Origin: Oxalobacteraceae bacterium | Lineage (GTDB): Bacteria > Pseudomonadota > Gammaproteobacteria > Burkholderiales > Burkholderiaceae_D | Direction: 5' to 3' | DNA length: 33,458 nucleotides | Assembly: GCA_947487325.1 (NCBI GenBank) | Contig: CANKWG010000002.1 | Coordinates: 1 to 33,458 of the forward strand | Part shown: positions 10,027 to 19,480 of the stretch, one piece after another | How the letters are laid out: the number at the start of each line of letters is the position of its first letter | Numbering within the stretch: position 1 is the stretch's first letter | Notes under the pieces: generated by a model | Told to the model about the DNA's origin: nothing | Seen by the model: the letters and a program-made list of their open reading frames with translations, nothing else | Database searches by the model: none | Program-made: the position numbers and the translations under genes

Positions 10027-10554
10027 ATGTCTCGTCATTTCCCGCGCCGCGCCGGCGGCCTCACCATCATTCAAACCATGGCGATTCTGGCCATACTGGG
10101 TGTCGTTCTTTTCTTTGCGCTTTCTCTACTCAAAAAAGAGATGGCGCCCGCAGCAACCTTCAAGACCTTGCAGGGTGAGCAAATCACCACGGCATCATTG
10201 CGCGGTAAGGTGGTTATGGTGAATTTCTGGGCAACCAGCTGCAGCACCTGTGTTCAGGAAATGCCGGAGATGGTGGAGACGTACAAGAAATACCGCGAGC
10301 GTGGTTTTGAATTCGTGGCAGTAGCGATGAGCTATGACCCACCCAACTACGTCATGAACTACACCGAGACGCGACAGCTGCCATTCAAGGTTGCGCTGGA
10401 TGCCGATGGAGAGGTTGCGCGCTCATTTGGCGACGTGAAACTGACACCGACCACCTTCCTTATCAACAAGAACGGTGAAATTCTCAAGCGCTATGTCGGC
10501 ATTCCGGAATTTCCGGCAATGCACCAGTTGATCGAGAAGGCGCTCGCGGTCTGA
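10027..10554 (+). CDS. Membrane-anchored TlpA/ResA-like thioredoxin-family protein (CSTC active site)
   Basis: LRGKVVMVNFWATSCSTCVQEMPEMVETYKKY and LTPTTFLINKNGEI; single N-terminal hydrophobic helix; ATG at 10027 preferred over 10015. Confidence 0.92.
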   Translation: MSRHFPRRAGGLTIIQTMAILAILGVVLFFALSLLKKEMAPAATFKTLQGEQITTASLRGKVVMVNFWATSCSTCVQEMPEMVETYKKYRERGFEFVAVAMSYDPPNYVMNYTETRQLPFKVALDADGEVARSFGDVKLTPTTFLINKNGEILKRYVGIPEFPAMHQLIEKALAV

Positions 10555-10599
10555 GGCGGAAGCTCGATCTGCAGATTGATCGGCAAAGATAGGGGCGGT

Positions 10600-11577
10600 T
10601 TACTTCAGCCCAGCCTTATGCGCCTGCTGATCGGCATGGTAGGAACTGCGTACCATCGCCCCGACTGCAGCATGCATGAATCCCATTTCTGCAGCTGCAG
10701 CTTCGAACATGCGGAACGTGTCCGGATGTACGTAGCGCCTCACCGGTAAATGATCGCCACTGGGTGTTAGATACTGACCGATCGTGAGCATATCCACATT
10801 GTGTGCACGCAGGTCGCGCATCACTTCCAGAATCTCTTCATCGGTTTCACCCAGTCCGACCATCAGACCCGATTTGGTAGGCACGTCCGGATGCAAGGCT
10901 TTGAAACGTTTGAGCAGATCCAGTGAGTACGCGTAATCAGAGCCCGGACGCGCTTCTTTGTAAAGGCGTGGTACGGTTTCGAGATTGTGATTCATCACAT
11001 CCGGCGGCGCTGCTTTGAGAATTTCCAGTGCCTTGTCCATGCGGCCGCGAAAATCCGGCGTCAAAATTTCAATTCTTGTGTCCGGCGAGAGTTCACGTAC
11101 GCGTTGTATGCACGAAACAAAGTGAGCGGCTCCGCCATCACGCAGATCATCACGATCCACTGAGGTAATCACGACATAGGACAAGCGAAGTGCTGCGATG
11201 GTCTTCGCAAGATTCTCGGGTTCGTTGACATCCAGCGGATCGGGTCGTCCATGGCCCACATCACAAAACGGGCAGCGACGCGTGCACTTGTCGCCCATGA
11301 TCATGAAGGTGGCTGTTCCTTTGCCAAAGCACTCGCCGATATTGGGACACGATGCTTCTTCGCACACAGTCACCAGATTATTCGCGCGCAGAATATCCTT
11401 GATCTCGTAGAACCGGGTGGTGGGTGATGCGGCCTTGACGCGTATCCAATCGGGCTTGGGCAGCTTTTCTGCTGGCACGATCTTGATTGGAATGCGTGCA
11501 GTCTTTCCTGCGCCTTTTTGCTTTTCGGCGGGATTGTAGATGGGTGCGTTAACGTTCTCGGAATCCATGTCAGGCAC
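10600..11577 (-). CDS. lipA: Lipoyl synthase
   Basis: Radical SAM motif [15 protein letters not shown] plus N-terminal cluster motif [12 protein letters not shown]; next to lipB. Confidence 0.98.
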   Translation of the reverse strand: MPDMDSENVNAPIYNPAEKQKGAGKTARIPIKIVPAEKLPKPDWIRVKAASPTTRFYEIKDILRANNLVTVCEEASCPNIGECFGKGTATFMIMGDKCTRRCPFCDVGHGRPDPLDVNEPENLAKTIAALRLSYVVITSVDRDDLRDGGAAHFVSCIQRVRELSPDTRIEILTPDFRGRMDKALEILKAAPPDVMNHNLETVPRLYKEARPGSDYAYSLDLLKRFKALHPDVPTKSGLMVGLGETDEEILEVMRDLRAHNVDMLTIGQYLTPSGDHLPVRRYVHPDTFRMFEAAAAEMGFMHAAVGAMVRSSYHADQQAHKAGLK

Positions 11578-12205
11578 GAAGTTGTTTGTCCAGTTGCTGA
11601 GCGAGTGTTTGTTGCGCGTCCGTCAGTGTCGCATCAACACCGAGTGTGCGCATATCGATAGTTTGCAGTCCCGGATAGCCGCAGGGATTGATCCATGAAA
11701 ATGCTTCTAAATCCATCGCAACATTCAGCGAGACGCCGTGGTAAGTGCAGCCACTAGCGCGAATTTTCAAACCAAGTGCGGCAATTTTTGCGCCGGCATA
11801 CGCGCCCTGAGCCACATAAATTCCTGGCGCGCCAGGCTTGCGAACACCGTCCAGATTATACGCCGCCAGTGTTTCGATAACGGCTTGTTCGATACGGCCG
11901 ACAAACTCGCGCGGCAGGCGGGTGTGCCCTTCGCGGCGCAGGTCGCAAAGGATATAAACCACCGCCTGACCCGGGCCATGATAAGTGACCTCACCACCGC
12001 GATCCGTCTGAACGACCGGAATAGCATGGGCATCAATGATGTGGGCAATATCGGCGCCCAGACCCAGCGTAAACACCGGTGGATGCTCGACCAGCCACAA
12101 TTGATCAGGTGTCGCTGCATCGCGCGCATCGGTGAAGGCCCGCATTGCATCAAAGGTTTGCGTATAGTCTTCAACACCACGTTGCAGGATGTGCAAATCA
12201 GGCAT
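11570..12205 (-). CDS. lipB: Lipoyl(octanoyl) transferase
   Basis: [58 protein letters not shown]. Confidence 0.97.
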   Translation of the reverse strand: MPDLHILQRGVEDYTQTFDAMRAFTDARDAATPDQLWLVEHPPVFTLGLGADIAHIIDAHAIPVVQTDRGGEVTYHGPGQAVVYILCDLRREGHTRLPREFVGRIEQAVIETLAAYNLDGVRKPGAPGIYVAQGAYAGAKIAALGLKIRASGCTYHGVSLNVAMDLEAFSWINPCGYPGLQTIDMRTLGVDATLTDAQQTLAQQLDKQLRA

Positions 12206-12206
12206 G

Positions 12207-12476
12207 TCAGAGTACGACTTTGACCATGGGGTGTGACGATAGCGTGCGATAAAGATTGTCTAGTTGCTCGCGGCTGGTGGCACGCACGGTGACGGTGAGC
12301 GACAAATAATTTCCTTTTGACGAGGGACGCATTTCCATTTTGTCGGCGTCAAATTCAGGATCATGAAGAAGAACCACATCAACTATCGTTTGTGCGAAAC
12401 CATCTTGTGTGACGCCCATAATTTTTATGGGAAAGTCACACGGATAGGTAATCAGGCTGTCGTCAGGAAGGTTCAT
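12207..12476 (-). CDS. DUF493/YbeD family protein
   Basis: 89 aa; [12 protein letters not shown] and [35 protein letters not shown]; conserved dacA-ybeD-lipB-lipA order. Confidence 0.92.
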   Translation of the reverse strand: MNLPDDSLITYPCDFPIKIMGVTQDGFAQTIVDVVLLHDPEFDADKMEMRPSSKGNYLSLTVTVRATSREQLDNLYRTLSSHPMVKVVL

Positions 12477-12493
12477 TTTCAGAGGTCTATCCT

Positions 12494-13639
12494 CTAGTGA
12501 GGCAACATCAGCCGCAAGGAATCAAACGCTCGACCAAAAACAGTGGCTTCGTTAATCTGATCAAGCGCCTGCAAAGGTAGTTCGCTAATGACTTTGCCAT
12601 CGGCCAGCACTTTCAGCGTGCCCACCTGACGAAACTGGGGAATGGGTGCGATCAGTGGATCAGTCCTTTGCACCACCGACTTGAGATTGGCGGTCGATCC
12701 GCGTGGCAGGCTGACATAGACGTCGCGATTGAAACCCAGCCGTACCTCATCTTTCGATCCCTTCCATACGACGGGCGTCAGCACGGCCTGATCTTTCGAG
12801 TAAATTTTGAAGGACTGAAAATTCATGAAACCCCAGTTCAGCAGCTTCTGACTTTCCTGCGCGCGCATAGGGTCGGATTCTGTACCTAGCACGACAGAAA
12901 TCAGTCGCCGCTGACCACTGCCATTGGGCCTGACGGCAGAGGCGATCAGACAATAACCTGCCGCCTGAGTATGACCGGTCTTCATGCCGTCGACAGTGTC
13001 ATCCAGCCATAGCAGGCGATTACGATTGGGCTGGCTGATTTTGTTGTAGGTGAAGCTCTTTACCGAATAAATCTTGTAGAACTCTGGAAAATCGGTAATC
13101 AGTCGCGAAGCAAGTACTGAAAGATCGCGCGCTGTCGAATAATTATTCGGGTCAGGCAGGCCATGTGGATTCGCGAAACGCGTATTTTTCAGGCCCATCT
13201 GTGCGGCCTGACGGTTCATCAGCACGGTGAACGCTGCCTGATCACCAGCAACAGCCTCAGCCAGTGTGACGGCAGCGTCATTCCCTGATTGCACGATTAA
13301 TCCGTGGAGCAGATCCGTGACACGCACAGCCGTATCGGGTTCGATGAACATCTTCGAGCTGCCGCTATCGACCTTCCATGCATTGACAGACACGTTGATC
13401 GTCTGATTCATGTCGAGTCGCTTGTCTCTGATCGCAGAAAACGTCAGATAGGCAGTCATGATCTTGGTCAGCGATGCAGGCTCAATGCGCGTATCCGCCT
13501 CATGCGAGGCCAGCACTTGCTGGCTGCTTGCATCGAGCAATAACCAGGCGCGTGCGGCGATCGTGGGTGGCGTAATAGTTTGCGCACTTGCGCTGGCCAT
13601 CAGCAGAAAACCAAGTAATGCAGACAGCAGGTTTTTCAT
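12494..13639 (-). CDS. dacA: D-alanyl-D-alanine carboxypeptidase (PBP5/6 family)
   Basis: Signal peptide; SLTKIMTAY (SxxK), SGNDAAV (SxN), DGMKTGHTQAAGYCL (KTG); ATG at 13639 trimmed from upstream start. Confidence 0.96.
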   Translation of the reverse strand: MKNLLSALLGFLLMASASAQTITPPTIAARAWLLLDASSQQVLASHEADTRIEPASLTKIMTAYLTFSAIRDKRLDMNQTINVSVNAWKVDSGSSKMFIEPDTAVRVTDLLHGLIVQSGNDAAVTLAEAVAGDQAAFTVLMNRQAAQMGLKNTRFANPHGLPDPNNYSTARDLSVLASRLITDFPEFYKIYSVKSFTYNKISQPNRNRLLWLDDTVDGMKTGHTQAAGYCLIASAVRPNGSGQRRLISVVLGTESDPMRAQESQKLLNWGFMNFQSFKIYSKDQAVLTPVVWKGSKDEVRLGFNRDVYVSLPRGSTANLKSVVQRTDPLIAPIPQFRQVGTLKVLADGKVISELPLQALDQINEATVFGRAFDSLRLMLPH

Positions 13640-13678
13640 AAAACTAGACACAATCAACCGGTAAAAGACAGGTGCGAA

Positions 13679-14326
13679 TTATAGAGCTTGTGATGACGAT
13701 GAGCGATCCCAGCCATCGATGACCAGCTTTTTTATGTGATGCAGTTTTCGGTGAAAAAAATGATCGGCGCCGGGAATGACAATCACCGGCAAATCCTGCG
13801 GGCGTGCCCAGTCGAGTACATCGACCAGAGGAATGGTGTCATCCTGTTCGCCGTGAATCAGCAGGGTATTGGCAGGCACCTCCGGCACTGTCCATTTGCC
13901 TGCGGCGGTGCCGACGAGCACCAAGCGTTCCGCGGGTTCATGTTGCGCGACGAGCTGTTGCTGAAGCCGCGACAGTACAAAGGTGCCAAATGAGAATCCG
14001 GCCATCGCCACCGGCAGATTTGGATATTGCGCGCGCATGTGGGCATGGAGCAGCGCCATATCCTGTGTTTCGCCAATGCCGTCATCGTGTACGCCCGCTG
14101 ATGATCCGACACCCCGAAAATTCATGCGTACGCTGACATAACCAAGCGCAATGAAGGCGCGAGCGAGCGTTTGCACCACTTTGTTATCCATCGTGCCACC
14201 GTAAAGTGGGTGGGGATGGGCAATCAGCGCGATACCGCGTGGTGAGATTTCGGGGGGCAAATCCAGACTGCACTCAAGCGGGCCTGCTTCACCGGCAATT
14301 GAGAAAGCCTGTGTCTGGGAATTCAT
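13679..14326 (-). CDS. Alpha/beta hydrolase (YsgA/CocE-like small hydrolase)
   Basis: AHPHPLYGGTMDNKVVQTLARAF, MNFRGVGSSAG, GFSFGTFV nucleophile elbow, HGEQDDTIPLVDVLDWA, GADHFFHRKL. Confidence 0.88.
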   Translation of the reverse strand: MNSQTQAFSIAGEAGPLECSLDLPPEISPRGIALIAHPHPLYGGTMDNKVVQTLARAFIALGYVSVRMNFRGVGSSAGVHDDGIGETQDMALLHAHMRAQYPNLPVAMAGFSFGTFVLSRLQQQLVAQHEPAERLVLVGTAAGKWTVPEVPANTLLIHGEQDDTIPLVDVLDWARPQDLPVIVIPGADHFFHRKLHHIKKLVIDGWDRSSSSQAL

Positions 14327-14332
14327 GGGGCA

Positions 14333-14650
14333 TCAGATCTTGAGGCGATCAACCACTTTGCCATCCACTATATGTTGATCGATGATCTCATCGATATCTT
14401 CCTTATCAACATAGGTATACCAGGTTCCTTGCGGATAAATAACCATGACCGGACCCTCTTCGCAGCGATCAAGGCATCCGGCTTTGTTGATTCTTACTTT
14501 ACCCTGGCCGTTCAGGTTGAGTTGTTTCATGCGTTTCTTCGCGTGTTCCTGTGCTTCTTTTGCGCCGCGATCGGCGCAACAGGCGCGACCATCATCGCGC
14601 TCATTGATGCAGAAAAAAACGTGATGTTGATAGAAGGAAGTATCGCTCAT
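14333..14650 (-). CDS. (2Fe-2S) thioredoxin-like ferredoxin
   Basis: HHVFFCINERDDGRACCADRG ... INKAGCLDRCEEGPVMVIYPQGTWYTYV cysteine pattern. Confidence 0.93.
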   Translation of the reverse strand: MSDTSFYQHHVFFCINERDDGRACCADRGAKEAQEHAKKRMKQLNLNGQGKVRINKAGCLDRCEEGPVMVIYPQGTWYTYVDKEDIDEIIDQHIVDGKVVDRLKI

Positions 14651-14710
14651 GGAAGTCGGAAGGCCAAAGATTGAAGCCTCGCATCATACACCGGGTATGG
14701 GTCTCGAATT

Positions 14711-15874
14711 TCAGCCGGATTTTGCCGTGCTGAGATGGGTAGGGTGGGTCAGAAACCAGAGTGCAAAAGCGGGCCAGCACAGCGACAGAAATTGGGCAGC
14801 GCCATTGAAATTGAGGAATTTTCCCTGCGCCCAATCTTGCAAGGTGGACAGGAAATACGGATTGGACGGTGCCAGGTTGATCAATACCAGCGCAATCAGT
14901 AGCGATAGCGTTGCCGCCCGTCGCTGGGCCGCCGGCGGCGCAAACGACAAGCCGGCCAGCATCACGATGCCGACCATCAGCCCGCTGACAGCGGCGGGCG
15001 TGAGCCAGCTGAAAGCGTCATCCGGCGCAAACAGCACCGCATGGGCCAGCGCCTTGGTCGCAATGGCCGTGAGCATCAGCATCAGCGCCAGTCCCACTTT
15101 GGGCGCAGCTCGGCGCGTTTGACAAAGCAGCGTCAACACGGCGCCGGTCATGCCAAAAGCCGTAATGATGACCTCCAACAGCCGATAGTGATCAACGCTG
15201 AAATGTATTTCCTGCCACAGCAGTTGGCTCAGGTCCACTGGTACGGCAAACCAGGAGGAGAGCCAGCCCGATACCGTGGGCAATAGCTGGCCGTGACCAA
15301 AGAGATAGGGTTGCGGATAAATTTGGGCGACCGGCCACAAGGCCACCACGATCAGACCACGGCTCGCCTGTTCGGAAAACCATGAACGCCTGAGCGAGCG
15401 CAGCCAGCTTTTTTCCAGCACTGGCGAGTACAGGAGCGTTCCGGATAGTGCTCCGATGATCACCCCGAGGGAATTGGTCATCAAATCCAGATTGCTCGGC
15501 ACGCGTGAGGGCAAATAACTCTGCAGTGCTTCCAGCGTAACGGCCAGCAGAATGCCCAAGGCACTGGTGATCAAGACTGCCCATGCGCCGCGCACTCGCG
15601 GATACAAGGCTAGTACACTTAGCGCACCCAGCGGCACATAGCCGATGACGTTGACGACTAGATCGAACCACGTCCAGTAGTGCGGCATTTGCTCGACCAA
15701 ATAGCTCCAGGGCAATAGGCCGTTGTCACGCCATCCGGAAAACGGGAATCCGCTTGAATAGATCACCAGCAGCACATAGACAAGCAGCGCAATCCGCACC
15801 GATGCAGAAGCTTTTTTATGAGCGACTTGGGAAAGTGGCGCCTCGCCGTGGCTGTGCATCTGTGGATCCGACAT
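14711..15874 (-). CDS. VanZ-like family multi-TM membrane protein
   Basis: WFDLVVNVIGYVPLGALSVLAL ... ALQSYLPSRVPSNLDLMTNSLGVIIGALSG; start at internal ATG 15874, which avoids overlap with birA. Confidence 0.85.
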   Translation of the reverse strand: MSDPQMHSHGEAPLSQVAHKKASASVRIALLVYVLLVIYSSGFPFSGWRDNGLLPWSYLVEQMPHYWTWFDLVVNVIGYVPLGALSVLALYPRVRGAWAVLITSALGILLAVTLEALQSYLPSRVPSNLDLMTNSLGVIIGALSGTLLYSPVLEKSWLRSLRRSWFSEQASRGLIVVALWPVAQIYPQPYLFGHGQLLPTVSGWLSSWFAVPVDLSQLLWQEIHFSVDHYRLLEVIITAFGMTGAVLTLLCQTRRAAPKVGLALMLMLTAIATKALAHAVLFAPDDAFSWLTPAAVSGLMVGIVMLAGLSFAPPAAQRRAATLSLLIALVLINLAPSNPYFLSTLQDWAQGKFLNFNGAAQFLSLCWPAFALWFLTHPTHLSTAKSG

Positions 15875-15935
15875 GGCTGGCAGTGTATTGGACTTTCGTG
15901 TAGCCGTCACCCGCAGTGCGGTTTGAGCCGATACA

Positions 15936-16766
15936 ATGCGCCCCATGAGCACTCCCGTGAATGCGCCCCTAAATGCTGATCGACTTGCTGGTCTGTGCCG
16001 TACGGCGGCGCAGGGAATTCAGTTCGAAGTCGTCGCCTCAACGGGTTCGACCAATGCCGACCTTCGCGACCGTTTGCCGGGGCTTGCGCAACCCGTGCTT
16101 CGGGCGGCCGAGTCTCAAACCGCTGGCCGTGGCCGTGCAGGTCGCAGCTGGTTGGATGCTCAGGGTGACAGCCTGAGTTTCTCTCTTGCCTGGTACTTCA
16201 GCGGCGACATGAGACAAGTCTCAGGCCTGTCACTGGTCACAGGCGTCTTGGTTGCTGAGACTATGCGCGCGCAGGGTTGGGAGGCGGGTTTGAAATGGCC
16301 CAATGACCTTATGCTGAATGGCCACAAGCTTGGTGGGATTCTGATTGAGACCGTCAGTGCCCGACCGGGGACATGGGCGATTATTGGCATCGGAATCAAT
16401 GTGCATCCCAATCCAGAGCGTGATGCGGCTGCCGGCACAGAAACTGCCTCGCTGGCCCCCAGTGGCGTGGACCGTAATGTGCTTCTTGCGTCGCTCGTTA
16501 ACGGACTAGCCGAAGGCCTGCCGTTGTTCGATGCCCAAGGTCTCACGCCCTTCGTGCCTCGCTGGCAGGCCCTGCATGCTTATGCGGGAGAGGCGGTCGA
16601 TCTGATTGACCGCGGCAGACTAATGCAGCAGGGTATCGCGCGCGGCATTGATGATATGGGTTGTCTTTTGCTGGACACCCGCGCCGGACGCATTGCGGTT
16701 TTGGCCGGTGATATTTCCTTGCGCAAGCAAACCCCACCCGAGACGTCCCATGCGCTTGCTGATTGA
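15936..16766 (+). CDS. birA: Biotin--[acetyl-CoA-carboxylase] ligase (no N-terminal HTH)
   Basis: VVASTGSTNADLRDR, ESQTAGRGRAGRSWLDAQGDSLSFSLAW, LKWPNDLMLNGHKLGGILIE. Confidence 0.95.
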   Translation: MRPMSTPVNAPLNADRLAGLCRTAAQGIQFEVVASTGSTNADLRDRLPGLAQPVLRAAESQTAGRGRAGRSWLDAQGDSLSFSLAWYFSGDMRQVSGLSLVTGVLVAETMRAQGWEAGLKWPNDLMLNGHKLGGILIETVSARPGTWAIIGIGINVHPNPERDAAAGTETASLAPSGVDRNVLLASLVNGLAEGLPLFDAQGLTPFVPRWQALHAYAGEAVDLIDRGRLMQQGIARGIDDMGCLLLDTRAGRIAVLAGDISLRKQTPPETSHALAD

Positions 16767-17502
16767 TGCGGGAAACACTCGGGTCAAGTGGGCGCTGACG
16801 GCGTCAGATCATTCTGTACCCGTGTGGGAAGCTGAAGGTAGCGTCACACATGATGCGCTCACTGGCTTTGCAAGCGAACTGAAGTCGCACGACATCCATG
16901 CTGTCTGGATATCGAATGTCGCCGGTGATGCATTGGCAAGACAATTGACACAAATCCTCGTAGGTGCCGGTCTTCCGGCAAGTGCTTTGCACTGGTTCGC
17001 ATCGCTGCCTTTTTGCGCGGGCGTGCGCAACGGCTATCGTGAACCTGCTCAATTAGGTTGCGACCGATTTGCGGCACTCATCGGTGCGCGTCACCACCAC
17101 CCTGATCGTGATCTGCTGGTGGTCAATGCAGGCACGGCTACGACTGTAGATGCCCTCACTGCCGATGGTCGATTCATTGGGGGCATGATTCTTCCCGGAC
17201 TGGGTACGATGGCGCGTTCACTGGCGGTCAATACCGCGCAATTACCTCCGGTTAGCGAAGTTCATCTCGAACAAACGCTCGCGGATAACACGCGGCAGGC
17301 TATCATCAGTGGGTGCATCAGCGCGCAGACGGGCGCGATAGCACGTGCGTTTTCGAAACATCCCGGACAGTCGCCCTTGTGCCTCATCTCTGGCGGGGCG
17401 GCTTCATTCATCTCGCCTCACCTGGAGCTGCCGCATCAGCTTGTGACTAATCTGGTGTTGACCGGGCTGCAGGTCGCTGCTTTGTTGGAGACTCACGCAT
17501 GA
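16750..17502 (+). CDS. coaX: Type III pantothenate kinase
   Basis: MRLLIDAGNTRVKWAL, LGCDRFAALIGARHHHPDRDLLVVNAGTATTVDALTADGRFIGGMILPG; ATG at 16750 overlaps birA by 17 nt. Confidence 0.96.
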   Translation: MRLLIDAGNTRVKWALTASDHSVPVWEAEGSVTHDALTGFASELKSHDIHAVWISNVAGDALARQLTQILVGAGLPASALHWFASLPFCAGVRNGYREPAQLGCDRFAALIGARHHHPDRDLLVVNAGTATTVDALTADGRFIGGMILPGLGTMARSLAVNTAQLPPVSEVHLEQTLADNTRQAIISGCISAQTGAIARAFSKHPGQSPLCLISGGAASFISPHLELPHQLVTNLVLTGLQVAALLETHA

Positions 17503-18161
17503 TGCGTCTTTTTTTCGGGATATTGCTGCTCGCGAATGCGGTATTGGTCTTCATGCTGACGCAAGATGCCGACCCGTCAGCGAAAAAGCCCGCTAACCCG
17601 CCTATCGCCGAGATTGCACCCGAGCGGTTGACACTGCTATCTGCGCGGCCGCTGGTTCGGCGCGCGGCCGAAGGCGAATGTATTGAGGTGGGCAATTTCA
17701 CCACACAAACCGCCGTGAAATTCGAATCCGGGCTGGCGCAGTTGTCTTTGCGCGAGCTACCCAAAAAGCGCATGGTAGAAGCGCCTCCGTCCAGCCTAGT
17801 TTTTCTTCCGCCGCAGCAAGGTGAAGCTGGGGCCAACCGTCGCGCGGCCCAGTTGCGGAATCTTGGTTTTAATGACATCGCGGTGATTCGCGATGCCGGC
17901 GAGCGCCGCTGGGGCTTGTCGCTCGGTATATTCACCAGCATGGAGCTAGCAGAAGCCAGACTGAAAACACTCAAAAGTGCGGGCATCACCGACGCGCGTA
18001 TTGAAGAGCATCCGATCAATTCCTCGCGCTTTGCCTATGAGTTACGCGGGCTGGATCGCGGTATGAAAGCATCATTGCAGGCATTACAGAATAATTTTGA
18101 GGGTGCCGCCATGCGGCCCTGCAACCCGCATGCCGATGCAACGGGGATTGTGAAGCATTGA
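17499..18161 (+). CDS. SPOR-domain-like membrane-anchored protein
   Basis: N-terminal TM (MMRLFFGILLLANAVLVFML), C-terminal SPOR-like repeat RWGLSLGIFTSMELAEARLKTLKSAGITDARIEEH. Confidence 0.8.
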   Translation: MMRLFFGILLLANAVLVFMLTQDADPSAKKPANPPIAEIAPERLTLLSARPLVRRAAEGECIEVGNFTTQTAVKFESGLAQLSLRELPKKRMVEAPPSSLVFLPPQQGEAGANRRAAQLRNLGFNDIAVIRDAGERRWGLSLGIFTSMELAEARLKTLKSAGITDARIEEHPINSSRFAYELRGLDRGMKASLQALQNNFEGAAMRPCNPHADATGIVKH

Positions 18162-18212
18162 GCGCTTGTTGGCCCGATCTCAGCCCGATCTCAGCTCGTT
18201 ACTAGACCGTTC

Positions 18213-18407
18213 TCAGAATGAGTCGCTCAGGTGGCGATTTAGTATGCCTTGCAGACAATCTGGACAAAAACAGCGAGTAGCGTCGCCCACCGATGCGAGC
18301 AGCGCTGGTGGCAGCGGTGGCAAAGCCATGCACCAGCACGGGTCACTTGCGGGCTTGTCCACCATGCCGCAACTGAAGTTCTGACCACATTGAACGCACG
18401 CACTCAT
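18213..18407 (-). CDS. Cysteine-rich CWC family small protein
   Basis: 64 aa ORF from ATG 18407: MSACVQCGQNFSCGMVDKPASDPCWCMALPPLPPALLASVGDATRCFCPDCLQGILNRH; CxxC, F.CG, CWC and CxCxxC motifs match the Cys_rich_CWC pattern. Confidence 0.85.
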   Translation of the reverse strand: MSACVQCGQNFSCGMVDKPASDPCWCMALPPLPPALLASVGDATRCFCPDCLQGILNRHLSDSF

Positions 18408-18581
18408 CGCGTATCCCCCTGTTTGGACCAAAGGCTATCGTTCTCGGACGAAAAAGACAATCAAGTGTCCGCGAATATTGATGATTTTGCCTGTAAAATC
18501 TTGCCAGTTTTTTAGCAGTGCACGTCGCTTCGCCTGACTGCGGGCGTCCCGACCTGACACCTCACCGGAATTTCTTGCCCC

Positions 18582-19469
18582 ATGCCCACTTCTTCGATTG
18601 CTCCTGAAATCAAGGCCGAGATACTGGCCGAGGCACTGCCTTACATTCGCAAGTTCCACGGAAAGACCATTGTCGTCAAATACGGCGGTAACGCGATGAC
18701 TGAGGAGCGCCTCAAGCATGGCTTTGCGCGGGATGTCATTTTGCTCAAGCTAGTCGGGATGAATCCCGTTGTGGTGCATGGCGGCGGACCACAGATCGAT
18801 AACGCACTGAAAAAAATCGGCAAGGAAGGCAGTTTTGTGCAGGGTATGCGCATTACCGACGAAGAGACAATGGAAGTCGTCGAATGGGTGCTGGGTGGCG
18901 AAGTTCAGCAGGACATCGTCATGCTGATCAATCACTACGGCGGGCAGGCGGTGGGTCTCACTGGTAAGGACGGCGGGCTGATACGTGCGCGCAAGATGCA
19001 GATGCCTGACAAGGAGCATCCGGGCGAGTTTCTAGATATCGGTTTTGTCGGTGAGATCGAAGCCATCAATCCCGCGGTGGTCAAAGCGTTGCAGGACGAT
19101 GCCTTCATTCCCATCATCTCGCCGATTGGATTTGGCGAAGACGGACAGGCTTACAACATCAATGCTGATCTGGTCGCTGGCAAGATCGCCGAGATTCTTC
19201 GTGCGGAAAAGCTCATCATGATGACGAATATTCCCGGTGTGATGGACAAGAACGGGCAGTTGCTCACCGATCTGTCTGCGCGCGAGATTGATGACATGTT
19301 TGAAGACGGCACCATCTCCGGTGGCATGCTGCCCAAAATCTCTTCGGCGCTGGACGCTGCCAAGTCAGGGGTCAACACAGTGCACATCATTGATGGGCGC
19401 ATCGAGCATTCGCTGCTGCTCGAGGTGCTGACGGAACAAGCTTTCGGCACGATGATACGTTCGCACTGA
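18582..19469 (+). CDS. argB: Acetylglutamate kinase
   Basis: [84 protein letters not shown]. Confidence 0.98.
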   Translation: MPTSSIAPEIKAEILAEALPYIRKFHGKTIVVKYGGNAMTEERLKHGFARDVILLKLVGMNPVVVHGGGPQIDNALKKIGKEGSFVQGMRITDEETMEVVEWVLGGEVQQDIVMLINHYGGQAVGLTGKDGGLIRARKMQMPDKEHPGEFLDIGFVGEIEAINPAVVKALQDDAFIPIISPIGFGEDGQAYNINADLVAGKIAEILRAEKLIMMTNIPGVMDKNGQLLTDLSAREIDDMFEDGTISGGMLPKISSALDAAKSGVNTVHIIDGRIEHSLLLEVLTEQAFGTMIRSH

Positions 19470-19480
19470 GCGCGGCACGC

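Noticed and set aside
10565-10582. CGATC-TGCAGATT-GATCG inverted repeat with internal ATCTGCAGAT palindrome between convergent thioredoxin and lipA
   Set aside because: Short stem with no T-tract on either strand; not enough for a terminator or operator call
10923-10934. GTGAGTACGCGT, partial resemblance to the SlmA binding site GTGAGTACTCAC
   Set aside because: Only about 9 of 12 positions match and it lies inside lipA; expected by chance
18166-18384. Plus-strand 72 aa ORF opposite the CWC gene
   Set aside because: The minus strand encodes a clear cysteine-patterned protein; the plus-strand translation is low-complexity
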